Assembly (NCBI GenBank): GCA_029204225.1
Contig: CM055111.1
Coordinates: 14,877,861 to 14,941,860, forward strand
Direction of reading: 5' to 3'
DNA length: 64,000 bases
DNA from: Diphasiastrum complanatum
Lineage: Eukaryota; Streptophyta; Lycopodiopsida; Lycopodiales; Lycopodiaceae
Shown: piece by piece, positions 45,201-60,200 of the stretch
Position numbering within the stretch: the first letter of the stretch is position 1
Layout: each line of letters begins with the position of its first letter
The notes under the pieces: model-generated
The model's input: the letters and a program-made list of their open reading frames with translations, nothing else
The model's database searches: none
Told to the model about the DNA's origin: nothing
Position numbers and translations under genes: made by a program

Positions 45201-48200
45201 AAGGAAAAGAAATATAAAAGATGTTTTGTTCTTCCACCAATGTTTTGCGTTGTATGCATTTAATTGATTGTTGTATTGTCTGTGATTTGTATTAGCTCAT
45301 CTAGATCCTGCAATTGCACACATCCCACAATATGCTTCCGACAATTTTCCCAGCACTAGCTTGTGTGTGAATGATTAATTAAATGTATGATTTGGTTTTT
45401 CATGTGATGTAATGATGGACTAATGTGAAAAAAGGATTTCTCTTCTCCTACTACCTAGTCCTATTTCTATTCTTGTTCCTAGATTCCTGTTTCTAAGGTC
45501 CTAAGTTCTTGATCCTATTCCTAAATTGATGTTCCTACGTTCTTTTCTAAGTTCCTAAGTAGAAAAAAAAGGGTTTCTATTCTTGTTCTTGTTCCTATAC
45601 CTGATTTCATAAGTTCCTAAGGTACCTAAGGAGCATTAACTTGACAAAATATACTAGAGCTCTTTATAAAACTAGTACTATGGGACGATGTATTCAAATA
45701 TTGAAACAATAATTTGTATCTCAACAAATGTTGTAGATGGAAATGCAGAATATCTTTATTAATAATAATGAAAGTTTTTTAGGAACCATTCCCATTCCCA
45801 AGTTCCTAAGTTCGTGCATAAAAAAGGGTTTTTTTTCTTTTTCTTGTTCCTGAGCTCATAAGCTCCTAAGGTACCTAAGGAAATGCAATTGCTCCTTTGG
45901 TACCCTTTTTTGTGAACCCTTACTTGATAGACCAAGTTCTAGTGCACGCAAACCACTTAGTACAATGCATTTCAATTTTTAGTGGAAAAAAAGCAAGATT
46001 TATCTCTTTCTCTTTGTTAAGGAATCATTCCTGAACTTAGGAATGGTTCCTAAAACTGATTTCTTAGAATGGGTATATATGATCCAGATTAAATCATAGT
46101 TGCATTGCGTTTCTAGAAATGCGTTCAGAAATGCGTCTTTGAATCGCGTTTCTGAGAAAAAAAATTTTTTTTTTTTTTGGGAAGGGGGAGGCGGGGGGGG
46201 GGGGGGGGGAGCGCAATATGGGATCAAACTAAAGTATTTATTAAGGGCTGTTCATTTATGTAGGTTGCCGAAAGTTTCGGGTACAATGTGGTCCGGTGTG
46301 GGTGCAACAATGCCTGTAAGATTCTGTCAAGGTTGAAAGTCAGAGTGGCTTGTCGTGTTACTTGTGATATCGTTTCTGTCAATTCATTTAGAGCTACTAT
46401 CGGGTCCAATGAGGCCTATTATGCCATGCCAATTTGCTTGAACTTCCAGAGCACTCTCATTCCTACCATTCTCAGGTTCAGCTACAACACAACTGACCTC
46501 GAAATCAAGTTCAAAATTTAGCTCATTGGAAGCTAGACTTTATGACAAGACCATAACGGAGAAGCCCATTGAGTTGATTGCTCATCAACCTTTGATGCAG
46601 GATCATCGTCAAACACGACGTGGCTATTCAATCACAAGCTGTCATGACTCAATCAAATGTTGACAACATTGATTGTGTTAAATAGGGATAATTGATGGGT
46701 CCTCGGTTGGTAACTTTTACTGATAGAGATATGAGTTTCTTTGAGGGAGAACTAGGAAAAGCACAGTTTAGTATAACCTACAAAAGCAATGCAATATAAA
46801 AAATATCTATACAAGAATGCTCTAAAGACCAAGAAAATTATATATGTTCATCAAATTAAAATATATATCCACATTTATAGATTTATATGAAATTAGGAAC
46901 GTCAACTTTCAGATGGGTGCTAAAAATGAAACATTCAAAAAAAAAAACATCATATATAGTAATAAAATTGTAGAACAGATTTGTAAAGAAAAGCATTCTT
47001 ATATGTGACCTAACACGCTTGCCCACTACAATCCAAAGGAACATACCTGGAGTATACTTCCTAGCTTTTTAAGTCCCTTAGCTCTCGCTGTAAGTATTTC
47101 TTTTCCAACGGTATTATCATTTAGCACCTGAAAGTATAACAACGCATGAGAATTTCCTTAACATGTGAAAATGTGAAATGAAAAGCTACAAGTTCTTCAT
47201 TAAGACCTACAAAATATTCACTCTCAAGTTTATCTATAGTGGCATACCACACTATATAACAATTGGATGATAGCATGAGGTGCTACAAAATGAAAGATCC
47301 ATAAGTAGGCAAGATTTTTCTTCATTGCACAAAACTCCAATGAAACTAAAAATCAAGAATGTCCTCTTAAAGGTTTTGATTGTTTTCATGGTTCCTATAC
47401 CATGTTGGGTAGAGCTTCATTCTTGACGCATTTGTAGTAGCTATGGTTTCCTTACTGAATGATACTAAGAGATCTACAACCAACAATATATAATGAATGC
47501 TCCACTCAAATACTAGAACCCGATTAGCGATGCATCTTTATCTTGGAAATGGTTTTGAAAGCCTCACTCCCTAAGACCATCAGACAACAAGAGTAATGGA
47601 GCAACAAATAGAAGTATGAAAGAATGGCAGAGTTACACACGGCATAGCTCTTTTCATAGAGAATCGTACAGAAAGTAGAACAAGGTAGTACAGTTTCATG
47701 ATTAATCCCCAACAAAGAGATTAAGAACAATCAACAACGATATGGGTTGCAAGCCCACTAACAAATGAGCATTGCCTTTGATTTCTCCCTCGAGTTGAGC
47801 TTCATTCTTGACACCATTCATAACAGGTTTTTCTATTGAACAATACTAAAAAAATGTCCAACAATGTACAATAAATGCTCCATTTGAACACATGAAACCT
47901 ATTTGCGATGCCTCTTTTTCTTGGAAATTTATAATAGTTTAAAGACCTAAGTCCCTAAGCCCACCACCTAACAAGAGCAACAAACAGAAGTCAATAAGGA
48001 GAATGGTAGAATGAATGAGGAATACAGCCTTTTGTCACAGTGCCAAATTATCAACAATTATCCCATTCACACGCCTATTATCTCAATTAAGAATACATTC
48101 CATAAATAATTGTACAAAAGGGTAGAACAAAATAGTACAATAACAATTAGTCATTAATCTCCAGCAAAGATATTAAGAGCAATAAGCAATGAATTGGTTT

Positions 48201-51200
48201 GTCAGTCTTATAACAAATAATAATATTTCATGACCTTCATGAGAGCTTTCCAATGGACTGGCCCTAGATTCGATAGAAATTGGCTGAGAGAGGTGATCGA
48301 GTATGCAAGGTCGGGTCGAGTGCAGAGCATAGCATACATTAATGAACCGATGATGGAGTGAAACAGATACTGCTTCATTTCCTCTTCCTCTACCTCGGTT
48401 TGCGGACATTGCTGCTTTGACAGCTTCAGACCAGGGTCGAGTGGGAAGTAGCTTGATTTGCAATTGGTCATTTCGTATTTTTTCAGCACATTAGTGAGAT
48501 ATCGTTGTTGACTGATGAAAATCTATCTACTGGGTCGATCTCAATAGATCTGGATTCCAAGACATGGACCCATATCAGTCATCTTGTACTCCTTGCTAGC
48601 ATGCATTTCGTATCCTTCGATAGATTTAGATTGTTACCAAAAAGTAACGTATCATCTACATAAAGAGTGATGATTATGAAGGAAGTATAAATAGACTTGA
48701 AGTAAACAATCGAGTTTGTCGAATTTGGAATAAAACCATTCTCGATTAGAAATGCATTGATCTTTTGAAACCAGGCTCTTGGTGACTATTTCAAACCATA
48801 GACTAGGTGCTCTTTACCCTTCATCGATCCCTCAAACTGCGACATATAGATTTCCTCTTCGATAGTCCCGTTGAGAAAGGCAGTTTGGACATCCATTTGG
48901 CAGACTTCGAGATCGGCTGCAACTACATAGGAGAGTAGAAGTCGAATCGAAGTATGCTTGACGACAGGACTGAAGGTCTCCGAATAATCCAGATCTGGAA
49001 TCTGGGAGAAGCCTTTGGCAACAAGCCTGGCCTTGTATCGATTTAATCTTCCTTCAGCATCATACTTCGCTTTGAATATCCATTTGCATGGAATCGGGTT
49101 TCGATCCTTTGGCAGCTCAGTAACAGTCCATGTTTGATTCTCGATAATAGTGATGGATCGATTTTGTAGATAGGCAATTGTAGTAACAACTTATGCCCAA
49201 AAATTCTTTGGAAGAGAGACATGGGCCAGCATGCTCTTGGCAAATTCGATGAGTGTCCGATTCTTCCTCTCAGCTACACCATTGGACTGAGGTGAGTAGC
49301 TGGTTGTGTATTGTTGATGTATTCCATTGGCCTTGCAGAAGTCCTTGAATTCGGTCGAGATGAACTCTCCCCCTCCATCAGTGCGTAGAACTTTGATCTT
49401 TCTCTGGGTCTGGTTTTCAGCATATGCCTTGAGCTATTTGAATAACTTGATGTGAAAATACTGTACTTTAGGACCATAAATGGATCTACAAAAGATCCAC
49501 AAGAGTGATTGGATGCTTGCTTAACAATCTATCAAAAAACTAGACACAAAAAAGTTGATCTAGATTGACAATTTGACCAATAACAAGCATTAACAATCAA
49601 AAGCATTGATCAACATTGAAATCCGAGCCCACACATGTGTACTACAGGCTGTAGTACGGCCTTAAAGTTGAGAAACAAGTAGAAATTGATTTGGTTGCAT
49701 CTGGATCACAAAAACTCAATGTACATAGTGAACTAGTTTGAGATTGCCAATGAGCTCCAAAATATTCTATCTTCTCTGTCATGCCCGTGACTGGTCTCGG
49801 GTAGCGTATCCACGCTAGGGACCGATAGACCAACAACCCGTAAGTTAATTGTGACTATAAGGGAATTGGGGCCCTTATGTGTACATGGTCATAATTAATG
49901 GTTGTAGGCCTAAACACTTGATGGTGGATTTGTATGGGTCTATCAGTGAGTCATTGGGGAACTGGATGACGTGGCCCAGATAGGCTGTAGAGGTGTCCAG
50001 TGAGGTGTCACAGTGCACTACTAGTGGTGCATGGGCCTCGGAGGGTATAAGTATACCTATTGGGCTCTCACTAGTGTGTGCTTGAAAGCACGACCGGTGG
50101 CAGGATGCTGCTAGTGTGATGCCTCATTCCACTCTGAGTGATTGATCCATAGCTTGGGGGCTAGATCCATTCGATCTAGGTTTGGTTGGGTTGGTTTGTC
50201 CACAGAAAGATGATGGAGACTCAGACACCGTGCCAAAGGAGGTCATTGAAGAGCAAAGTTGTTATGTCCGTGGCCAGTAAGTAGGATTCAGTACACTCCT
50301 AGTCTTCAATACACGGTACTCCAGTGAAACAAGCTGTTAGTTATGCCACATCATACTGGACGTGACCCAAAAGTAACTAATATCCTTGCGAGGCCCAGAA
50401 CACACTAAATGGAGTTTAGACAAGGTATGAGACAGTGTATGCATGTGTAGAGTTATCAATAGCAATTCTATGAATAGTTGGTCTATGCATAAGACTCTAT
50501 TCCAGGTGAATCTATGTATAGGGAACTTAGGGCTATGCACGGCTAAGTGCCCAGAGGATGCTTTTGGCTCTATATAATGGGTCCAAACTCGCCCTACTCC
50601 TCATCATGGTTCTTGATTCATTGCCAGGCTCTCACTCTACATTCATCTTTCTTGTTCCTTGGCTTGGGGGTGAGGCTTCTACAGATTGATTGGATGCTTC
50701 TACTTGGTTGGGTGGTTTCTTCATAGTGTGTTATCCTTTGTGTTTGGGATTTGTAAGCAGCATCTAAGGAGCTTGTTTTATAGTGGTATCAAAGCAAGGC
50801 TTACAAGTTTAAGGAGCTTCCCTTATAGTGGTATCAAGCTTCCCTTATAGTGGTATCCTTATAGTGCTTGATACCACTATAAGGGAAACTCCCTAAGATC
50901 CTACTTACAAGATAAACACAATGGAAAACACACAATGGAGAAACCACCCAACCAAGTAAAAGCATCTAATCAAACTTTAGAAGCTTCACCACCAAGCCAA
51001 GGAATGGGAGGCATGATCAGGTTCCCTTGTGTTGCTTGTGTGTGGCATGCTTAGAATAGGATCCTTGGATTGAGGACTTTATATTGGTATCAGAGCCTTC
51101 ATGGAGGAAGAACCTGTGGTATAGGACGCAGGCGATTCCAAAATGAAGATCTGAAACTAACTGGATCAGTTGACCGTAGTAAGGCCGTAAATCTTAGTGA

Positions 51201-54200
51201 TGCCAAAAACTATCGGTCATAAAACGGGTGTTTTGTCGGAAATTTGAGATATTGGTCATGACTTCTTTTTTGGATATCTCAAATTTACAAAACCGGAAAC
51301 CCAACAAGCTATTTCTTTGTAAAAGATATATTGGTGAATTTCTTAAACCTTAATTAACCAGTTTTCTTGTGATTCCTTGGAAGGTAATTATTACCCATTG
51401 ACCATGGACAATGTCACAGAAATGGTTAATGAAACCGTTTTCTAAAATTGTTTTCTCTACTTAAAAATTCAAATAATCCTTTTCTGATTTACGGGTCAAT
51501 TCTCAAGCTTGGTAATACAGAAAATCTTTTGTTAAGTCACTGTGTTGGGACATCATTGATGGTTGCTAACAATGATGCAACTTTTCTTTGGCTTTCAAGA
51601 ATTTCTTGGATCTCTTCTTTGACTCTTCTCCTGGGCAAATCTCGAATGATCTGCATGCTGTTCCTTGCTGGCAACAATCAACTTGATCTTAGTTCGGACT
51701 GAGATCTGTGGGTTGATGCAAGGAAGGAGATTCATGTTTATAATATATTCTTTTGAGTGAATCTCCGGTTGAGATTTTGGATGTGAAATAGCACTCTTTG
51801 AGAAATATTCTCTCTTAGAGGATAACCAAGTTACAAGATTCTCGGTTATGAAAGTCTTGTGTATAGATCAGGAGTTATCTGTAGAGATATGAATCTTTGT
51901 GGGATCATTAAAACCTTTTGTACAAACTTCTAATCATGTGGATCTACAAAGTATTCCCTGAACTAAGTTTATTTGCATGCATAAACTAGTTGTTGGTACA
52001 TAAGCATATTGATGAGAATTGTGTTTGAGACAATTTCTCACTGGGTTATAGTAATTTCTCATTGAGAATTGCTTATTAACCTAGGATTGATTTAGAATCA
52101 GATTAAATGTGGTGTTTTGGTAACACACCTAGACATTTAAATATTTTCTAAATCCGATACAACTAATCGTGTCAGAAGCGCTACTTCTGAGTTAGTTGTT
52201 GGAAATCAACAATATAATCTTAATTATGGATATTATTGTTGAGATGTATTGCTTATAAGTCACAACATCTATGATTCATTTTGGATTCGTTTACAGATGT
52301 GTGTGCATAGAATACACAAGAACTTTTTGGCCTTATCTTTTCCCGTTTGAAATTGATGAAATGCTATCCCGGAAGACTCAGGAGAGTTGGATAGTTGTGG
52401 ATTGCCAAAAGTTAAGACTTCACGTAATGAGGTTCCGTTAAATCTTAAGTTATTCTAGATTAGAACTTAAGGTTATGGCTATTTCAACCCAACAACATCT
52501 CACTCTATCAAGAGTAATCTCGATGCTACTAAAAGAGGAGATTAGAAGGAATGCTTCCTCCTCCAGCTCAGGATCAGATCCACAAGTTCTATACACAAAG
52601 AAAAATCAAAAGTTGAGATCCAAGAGATCTACAAAGTCAGATTACACCGAGAAGAGGAGCAACATGCAGCAGCCTGTATCAAACACACCATCAACTTCAG
52701 GATCTTCATCATTCCAGCCAATGCAAAAACTATTCTTCAAATACTGTAAGAGCACTCGCCATGCCATCAAGGACTGCCGAACTTTGAGGTACAACAACGA
52801 AAAGGCAAATGTCGACTCAGAATCTAGTACAAGGTCTTCCTTCTGTTAGCAAACCAACTTCTCCATGTGAAAGCTGATGTATTATCGACAAGCATGCTAG
52901 AAGTCCTTTTATTTCTGATTCCGTTCATACTTCCAAAGATTTCCTTGACTTGTACATAGCGACATTTGTGGCCCAATGCAGACTGTTTCGACAGGGGGAG
53001 ATGTTTGTTTTCTAACTTTTGTTGATGATTTTCCTCGGAGGACTGTCACCTATTTCTTGAAGAACAAATCCGAAGCATTCAAGTGTCTAGCTTGATAAAA
53101 AACCATGTAGTATAATGTAAATTTTGTACATCCGTGGATTCCACACATGTGAGGTCAAGATGCCACGTGGAAATCCACTCCTGATGTAGGTTAGGTCAAG
53201 TCCATAGGGTTGGTCATGTCATTTTGATAGTGATTCCTAGTTTATAGGAACTAAATCCTAGATTTAAGGTGAAAATTGACCAACTAGCTATCTACCAAGC
53301 CTGACTCTAGGAAATAGACTAGGGTTTCATTTTAGGGCAAGAAGAGTGAGTTAATTTCGAAGGAAGTCGAATTTGCTATGTATTCCATAGTGAGAAGATA
53401 GAATATCTCATTGGCAATCTCAAGCTAGTTCACCATGTACATTGAGTTTTTGTGATCCAAATGCAACCAAATCAATTTTTACTTGTTTCTCAGCTTTAAG
53501 GTCGTACTACAGCCTGTAGTACACACCTGTGGGCTCGGATTTCAATGTTGATCAATGCTTTTGATTGTCAACGCTTGTTGTTTGTTAAATGCCAATCTAG
53601 ATCAACTTTTTTGTGCCTAGTTTTTTGATAGATTGTTAAGCAAGCATCCAATCACTCTTGTGGATCTTTTGTAGATTCATTTTATGGTCCTAAAGTACAG
53701 TACTTTCACATGGTATCAGAGCCAAGTACAAGAACATAAGCCATTGATCTAATGCAAATCCATTCTTGGCAAGTTTTGGTGCTAAAAACTAGTATTGAGA
53801 GGGCAAGCTAGAATCTTGATTTTGGTGAGGAGATTTGATCCCAAACTTGGTAGAGGTCCAAATCCGTATTGTCCACATGTGTGGGCACCTCTGAACCTGC
53901 ATTTAATGCATGGTATTCATTTGATCCAAAGAAATTCAATTTGTGAGCTTTTGATGTAATTTTTGGTGGAAATCTTAGGATAAGCTACCAAGATTGAGTG
54001 GCATTGATTAGATTTGACTTAGGGTCATGAGATCTAATTAATCTAGGCTGAAATCAGGTGCTCTAAACTTGTTTTACAGGTCTTACAAGTACATCAAAAA
54101 GTGTGAGGGAGATTTAGTCATGTTATTGTCCAAAAATAGCCATAATTGGCAAGATTTGATTGTAAGTAGATTTCACATCATCTTATCTTCATTCCAAGTT

Positions 54201-57200
54201 TGTGAGGAAGTGCTACAACTGAGATTATAAGTCCATTTGTTGGATTAGAAATCTAATTTGAGTGAAACACTACAAGAGAGAGACCTCAGTGAGTTTCTAG
54301 AGACAATCAAATCCATTTCTTGGCAAGATTTGTTTGAAAGTAGTTTTCACTTCATCTTATCTTCATTCCAGCTTGTGAGGGAGTGATAGAACTGTAATTA
54401 TAAGTCCATTTGTTGGATTAGAAATCAAATTTGAGTGAAACACTGCAAGTGTGAGACCTTTGTGAGTTTCAAGTCAATCAAATCTATTTCTTGTTTGTAG
54501 AAGATGGGATCTGCTGGAGCATACCTTCTAGAAGCTAGTGAGAGATTGAATTCTACAACTTTGGCACCGTAAAGCCTAAACAGACACTCTATAACTACTT
54601 GGTCTATACCCGAATAAACATAGTCGATTTGGTAAGGTGATCAGTCGTACCAAAATTCCACTAACCTGGTTTTTCATCCGGGGTATGAATATTATCTTCT
54701 CCTATGGATTAGGTATTTTCTAGAATCCGAGTTATGACTTACCAACTCTCCATATTCCCAAGACCATACCAATCATAAGAGTGCATTACAATTCTTAAAA
54801 GACACATGAGTTGTTCCTAAAAGTCCTTTCCATTTGGAAAGTTCCAGACTTTCCCAACTCATACACGGTGCCAATATAAGGATTGTAATCTAAAAAACGC
54901 CCTACTTTAGACATGGCTCAAATTGTCATTCCAAAGTTAGGGTCCCAATCTAGAATACGTCTAGATTTTCCTCATGAAGGATGAGTACAAGAGCGTGAAG
55001 CAGTACGAGACAGTGAGAGCAAAAAATGCTTCAGCTAATGATCGTTGATCTTACATCAATTACTTAGCAACTTAGTTACTTAACTAGAATACAGCCTACT
55101 GAGCATGTTAGATCTGCTGACACTATACATTGATGATTGCATGTCAGTGCTCAGTGCATTGGGAAGCATCAAATCTATCTACTTAATTTATTGTGGTTGT
55201 TATGCATTAGATGGTCGTCCTTTCCAACTGTCAATATCTATACAAATTAGGTGAACTGTCAGTAACGTACTTGAAGTCCTCTGACAGTGCATGGATTGAC
55301 TTTTTCCTGATGAAGAAGAAGTCGATGAAGTTGAGTTAGTTGGTAGTTGATGAAAAGTCGATGAAGTCGGATAAGTCGAGTAAGTCGGACAAGTCGATTG
55401 ATGGATAAGATGGAGTTGAGTGAGTGTGAGTTGATGAAGTTGGTGGAGTTGATGTCGAGTTGATGGAGTTGATGATGGAATATATACATGGAGGGGCCAT
55501 TTGGCTATGGGTTTACAATGTCCTTAAGTGTGTGACAGGCTGTTTGGCTCCAAATGTGCGAGGGTGCACTTATCCAAAATGAAAAAAAAACCTACAAAAT
55601 GAATCCGATTAATGCTGCAAAATGGACTGCTAAAAGAAAATTCAACTAGCATAGGAATGAGCCCAAGAAAGCGGTCTGATGTGCAGTTATGAATTGAATC
55701 ATAGATTCTAGTATCAACAAAGCGTACATTGGCAATATGAAGCAATCTACCCTTGAGGAATCCTAAAACCAAGATTCAAACTAGGGAGGCATTGTTATCA
55801 ACTAATAAAAGTTGGGTTGTTGGCCAATCCTAAATATGAATGCATAAGAAAGGTTTTTAGGCTTGTACATGAATCAAAGAGCCTTGGTTAAGAGAATAAA
55901 AGAGGTGTTTCAATGGTCAGGACCAAATCCATTGAGTAATGAGCATCCTGAAAAATTCAGCCGAAGTTGACTCCATCGACTTCGAAGTCACCAAAGTCCC
56001 AAGGCCGACTTTATCACTGTGATGAGGTCAGTAGGATTGTTCTCAATGTTGAAATCGGAGCAAGATCTAATTTACAATCAGAGTTGCCCATTCCGGAATG
56101 AAACATGTTCCAGAATGTTGTTCCGGAACACGTTCTGTTCCGAAACGAGCCTTGAGGAAAAAAAATTACTATGCAATTTTTTTTAAAATGTTTTTTGATC
56201 AGATTTTGATACCAAAGGTGAATCCTCCATCCATACAAATGTGATGTTGGACAAATATATGCTTTGCTCTACAAATTAAAGAGAAACAGCAACGGCATTT
56301 GGGGCAACTGAACTGGGAGATCTAGGCAAACAGCAGTCAGCATGTTAGAATCCCCTGAAAATTAGGTCTGAATCCTTACACAACAAAAACGTTTTTTTTT
56401 AAACATTGATCAAACTATCAAAAAATGTTTATTGTTTGAATGTATCTAAATTGCATGTGCATGGAGTGTAAAGTCAACACCAATCGAACAGTCGGGTTGA
56501 AGACTGGTGCAAATATATGCTTCCAACAAACCAGGATAAACATACCCCATAGCACACATGTGACAGTGTCCCCTCGATGTCAGCTACATTAAGTTTCCAA
56601 AGAGAGTCAATCATAATCTGCTGCTTTGATTGTAAGTATTTCTCCACTTCTGATACATCGGTCTCACCTGAAGCAGCAAGGTGCTTTTTCATGTCTTCCT
56701 GCATTTGTAATAAGGAAATTGCACCTGTTTCATAACCAGGAATAAAAGACAGTATATCAATCAAAGCATGAAATAGTTAACCAATGTTGATTACTCAAAA
56801 GTGATGTTGATCAGTCACCAGGTAAATCAATATCTTAATTTGTGGACCATGCAAGCCAAATTAACATACGAAATAAGGTCCCCTACAGCTGAACAAATAA
56901 GACGTCATAGATTCTACTGAAAGGGGTCCCAAATACACAAGCCATCCACAAATCCATTCGAAGGACAATTCAACCTGATGCAGCAGTGACTTGTGATTTG
57001 ATGTAGTGTCCTTTATCTCGAACCCACTCTGCCAAAAACGGCACCCCCATAAAGCTGATCTTTCCAAGCTCCTTTGCAGCTTGTCTCACATAAATATAGC
57101 CAATCGTGTGCAAAATCGCTTCACCAAAAGCTGCACACAGAAATATCTTAAAGGCTGCTAATAAGCAGTGTTAAACTAAGCTACATGTTGTCTTTTAAAT

Positions 57201-60200
57201 GTGTCTGGAGGCAATCTGTCTCCCACACTAAGAAAATAGGTATCTCTTTTGAAATAAAGGAATAAAAAAAAGGACAGAATATTTGTGCCAGAAAAACATG
57301 AACCCTCTGCAAACGAGTAAGAAAGAGTAAATATTCTGAAAGAAATAGATAAGCTGAACATTGTTCTATCTAATGGCACTCACTACCTAACTCCAATCCA
57401 GATTATCAACAAGCATAGCAGCCTCACAACAGCAAGAATTTCAACAGTTTTTTTCTAACAGCCTGAGCCTATCAGGCCTGAGAAAATATAATTTATGTCT
57501 ACATATAATAAACATATATGAACCGCTTAAGACAATCAAGGCAGTCAAAAACGACAATCAAGGCAAAAGTATCCAATATGGCTCACAAAACTCTTCCAAG
57601 AATTTAAACTCCAAAGGTGTACAATACCAAGGTTACACCCCTATTCGAACAAGTCGATTTGAACCGGCCGGTTCGATCCAATTCTTTGAGGTTCGAACCG
57701 CCAAGCCAGGTTCGAATCGGAAAACAATTCGAACCTGTTTTTTTCATTCTTCAAAAAACAATAATTTTCTCTAATGTAAAAGTCATATATTCACTGTACA
57801 TACTACAGATACTTAATAGCTAAACAATTTCCTCAAAATTTACAGATATTAGGATAATCATATCTCTTGTGACCTGTCGTATCAAAACAAAATGACCTAG
57901 GTTTTCTGCAGTAAGTTGTAACTTGTAACCATATCCTGGGTACAAGGATCTGCTAAGTGCTTGCTAAGAAGACTGTGGAGTTGGAACTTGACAATTGGAA
58001 CTTAGGGTTTAGAAATTAGGAGTATAACTGAAATTTAAGCTCAAAGCTGCATCCTGATAATAGTTATTAGTGACTAGTGACCACTGACTAGTCTGATACA
58101 TATTACAGTGATATGGATAATGGTAGCTACTAGCTAGGTAGAGTCTAGACTGTACAACATAGGTACTAGGACCATAGATTGTAATTTTGTTTCAAAGTTG
58201 ACTGTTGAAGTTCAAACTTATTTGCAAATTGCAATGTCGAGATCGGAGAAAAGAATATACAAGAAGGTTATGACAATGTTTGAGAAAGCCAAAAAAATTT
58301 AGGTTAGACTGAGAGTTTTTTAATCACACGTTGAGAATCGAGAGAGCTATCACAGTTGTATCAGAGTAGTTCCTATGAGGAATCTATTACCACAAGAGAG
58401 CGAGATCAAATTAAGCATGCGTAAATTTACAATGACTAGAAGTCATATTTCCTTTGTATCATGATACTACGACAGATAAACTGGTATAAGCTTCTGAATT
58501 TGATTGAGTCTAAGTTGCATGTGAGCATATAATGGTTTAGTAGGTGATTTGAAGTGGTTAGCAGAGCATTTGAATAGTGCAAACTCTTTAGTACATTTAT
58601 GGCTAAAAGTGCTCGTAACTTCTTGAATTATGTGAACAATGTTGATATGTATGCATGCATGAATCCAATAGACGTATATGGATCAAAATAAGTGTGTCTC
58701 AGCTTTTAAATAGATTCGAATGATAGTATACTCAATTCTCATCGATTTTCCAGATTTTAACATACTTCTTGCTATGTAAAAAGCTTTGAGCTTGTGAACT
58801 GGGTGCACAAAGGTTATGAGGTTCTATAGGAAGTCTTGTTATGTCATTTTTGGGTCACTACTATCAAAGATAAAACTGAAGAAGATCAATATAGGTTTAT
58901 GAAGCCTAGTAGCTTTTTTATGAAAAAATTGTGAATTTTCACCATACGAAGCTATTATCTGATTTTTGGGTAAAAAAATCCATGTTTTGATTAGTGATTG
59001 ACATTCATGGGAATATTAGGAAGTTCTGAGCTAGCCATGTATAGTAATACAGTTGTTCTAGAGCAACTATCAGCATTTTGAGGGCTAATTTCCATGTTAT
59101 TGGTCTCAATTTTTTGTGGAGAAAACTATTTCTTTTAGGGTCTCATATATAAAAGAGGAAAAAACAGCCCATTGGATAGGTTGATTTCTCTTCTTTTTTG
59201 TACATCCTCAGCCTAGGGAGTTAGAAACCAGCAACTATAGAAAGCGTTGGCCTATTATGCAGCCTATTTGGCAGCAATAGTTTGCTGATGTTTTAGTGCA
59301 TTAATTCCTGAATTCTCTGGCTTTTTGTTTAGGACGACAACTTCAATTTTCTCACAGCAAATGGGTGATAGCCTTGAGTCTTTGGTCTTTGACTGAGTCT
59401 ACCAACTATCAAGCATAGCGTTTCAAAGAAAATAACATTCTTGTCTTGGCAGATTCATGAGAGATTGTGAGGGGTTTGGAGATCAAGCTCATGGTTGAAA
59501 TGCTGCACAGCCAAGTCAAGAGAGAATCCAATTTCACAAGAGGTCAAGAAGAGCGTTATCTGTAATCTGGTAAAGAATACAATAAGGTCCAGAATAATGT
59601 GGCAGCAACTTCTTGGTTTCAAATTGACCTTCTGCAGACTTATGCTTAGCAGAATGGAGTCCGCAGACATTTTGAACTTGACATATTTTCTATGCTTGTC
59701 TGCAGTTGCTTTGTAGTATTTTTGTATATGCTGCAACTGTTTTGCTACACGTACAATAATATCAGAAAGAAAAGCCACGGTAACTATATCATCATCAGGG
59801 GGGGAGGTATACCTGGTAGAGGTGGACAATATTTTTTCGGCCAAGAGAGATGGAGATACATCGGTGTTGTAGCTGGCTGAACTGTTGTAACTGTATTCAG
59901 CTAAACACAATTGTTGATCTCAATCCTTGCTTATAGGAGAAACATATGGTTGCATAAAAACCTATAATCCTCTCAGACATCAGTTGAAGAGTCCAATTGG
60001 CCATCAGCTTCAAAACAAGCCATTCTCATGAGAACCTGAATATGCTAATTGTGAATCAGCTTGGCCCAAAATCTGCCCTCCTTAGTGGGTATATGATGTG
60101 GCACAACATGCAGGATGAAAATTCTGTATAAAAATGTAGTGCTGAATATTGGTCATGTGATAAAGATAAGGCAGCAAAAGCCATCCAATAGTTCTTGAAC

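Noticed and set aside
58340..58365. Second primer binding site with LTR upstream
   Set aside because: gttgtatcagagtag is a weak match and no LTR partner could be found; mentioned only as a possibility in the region entry.
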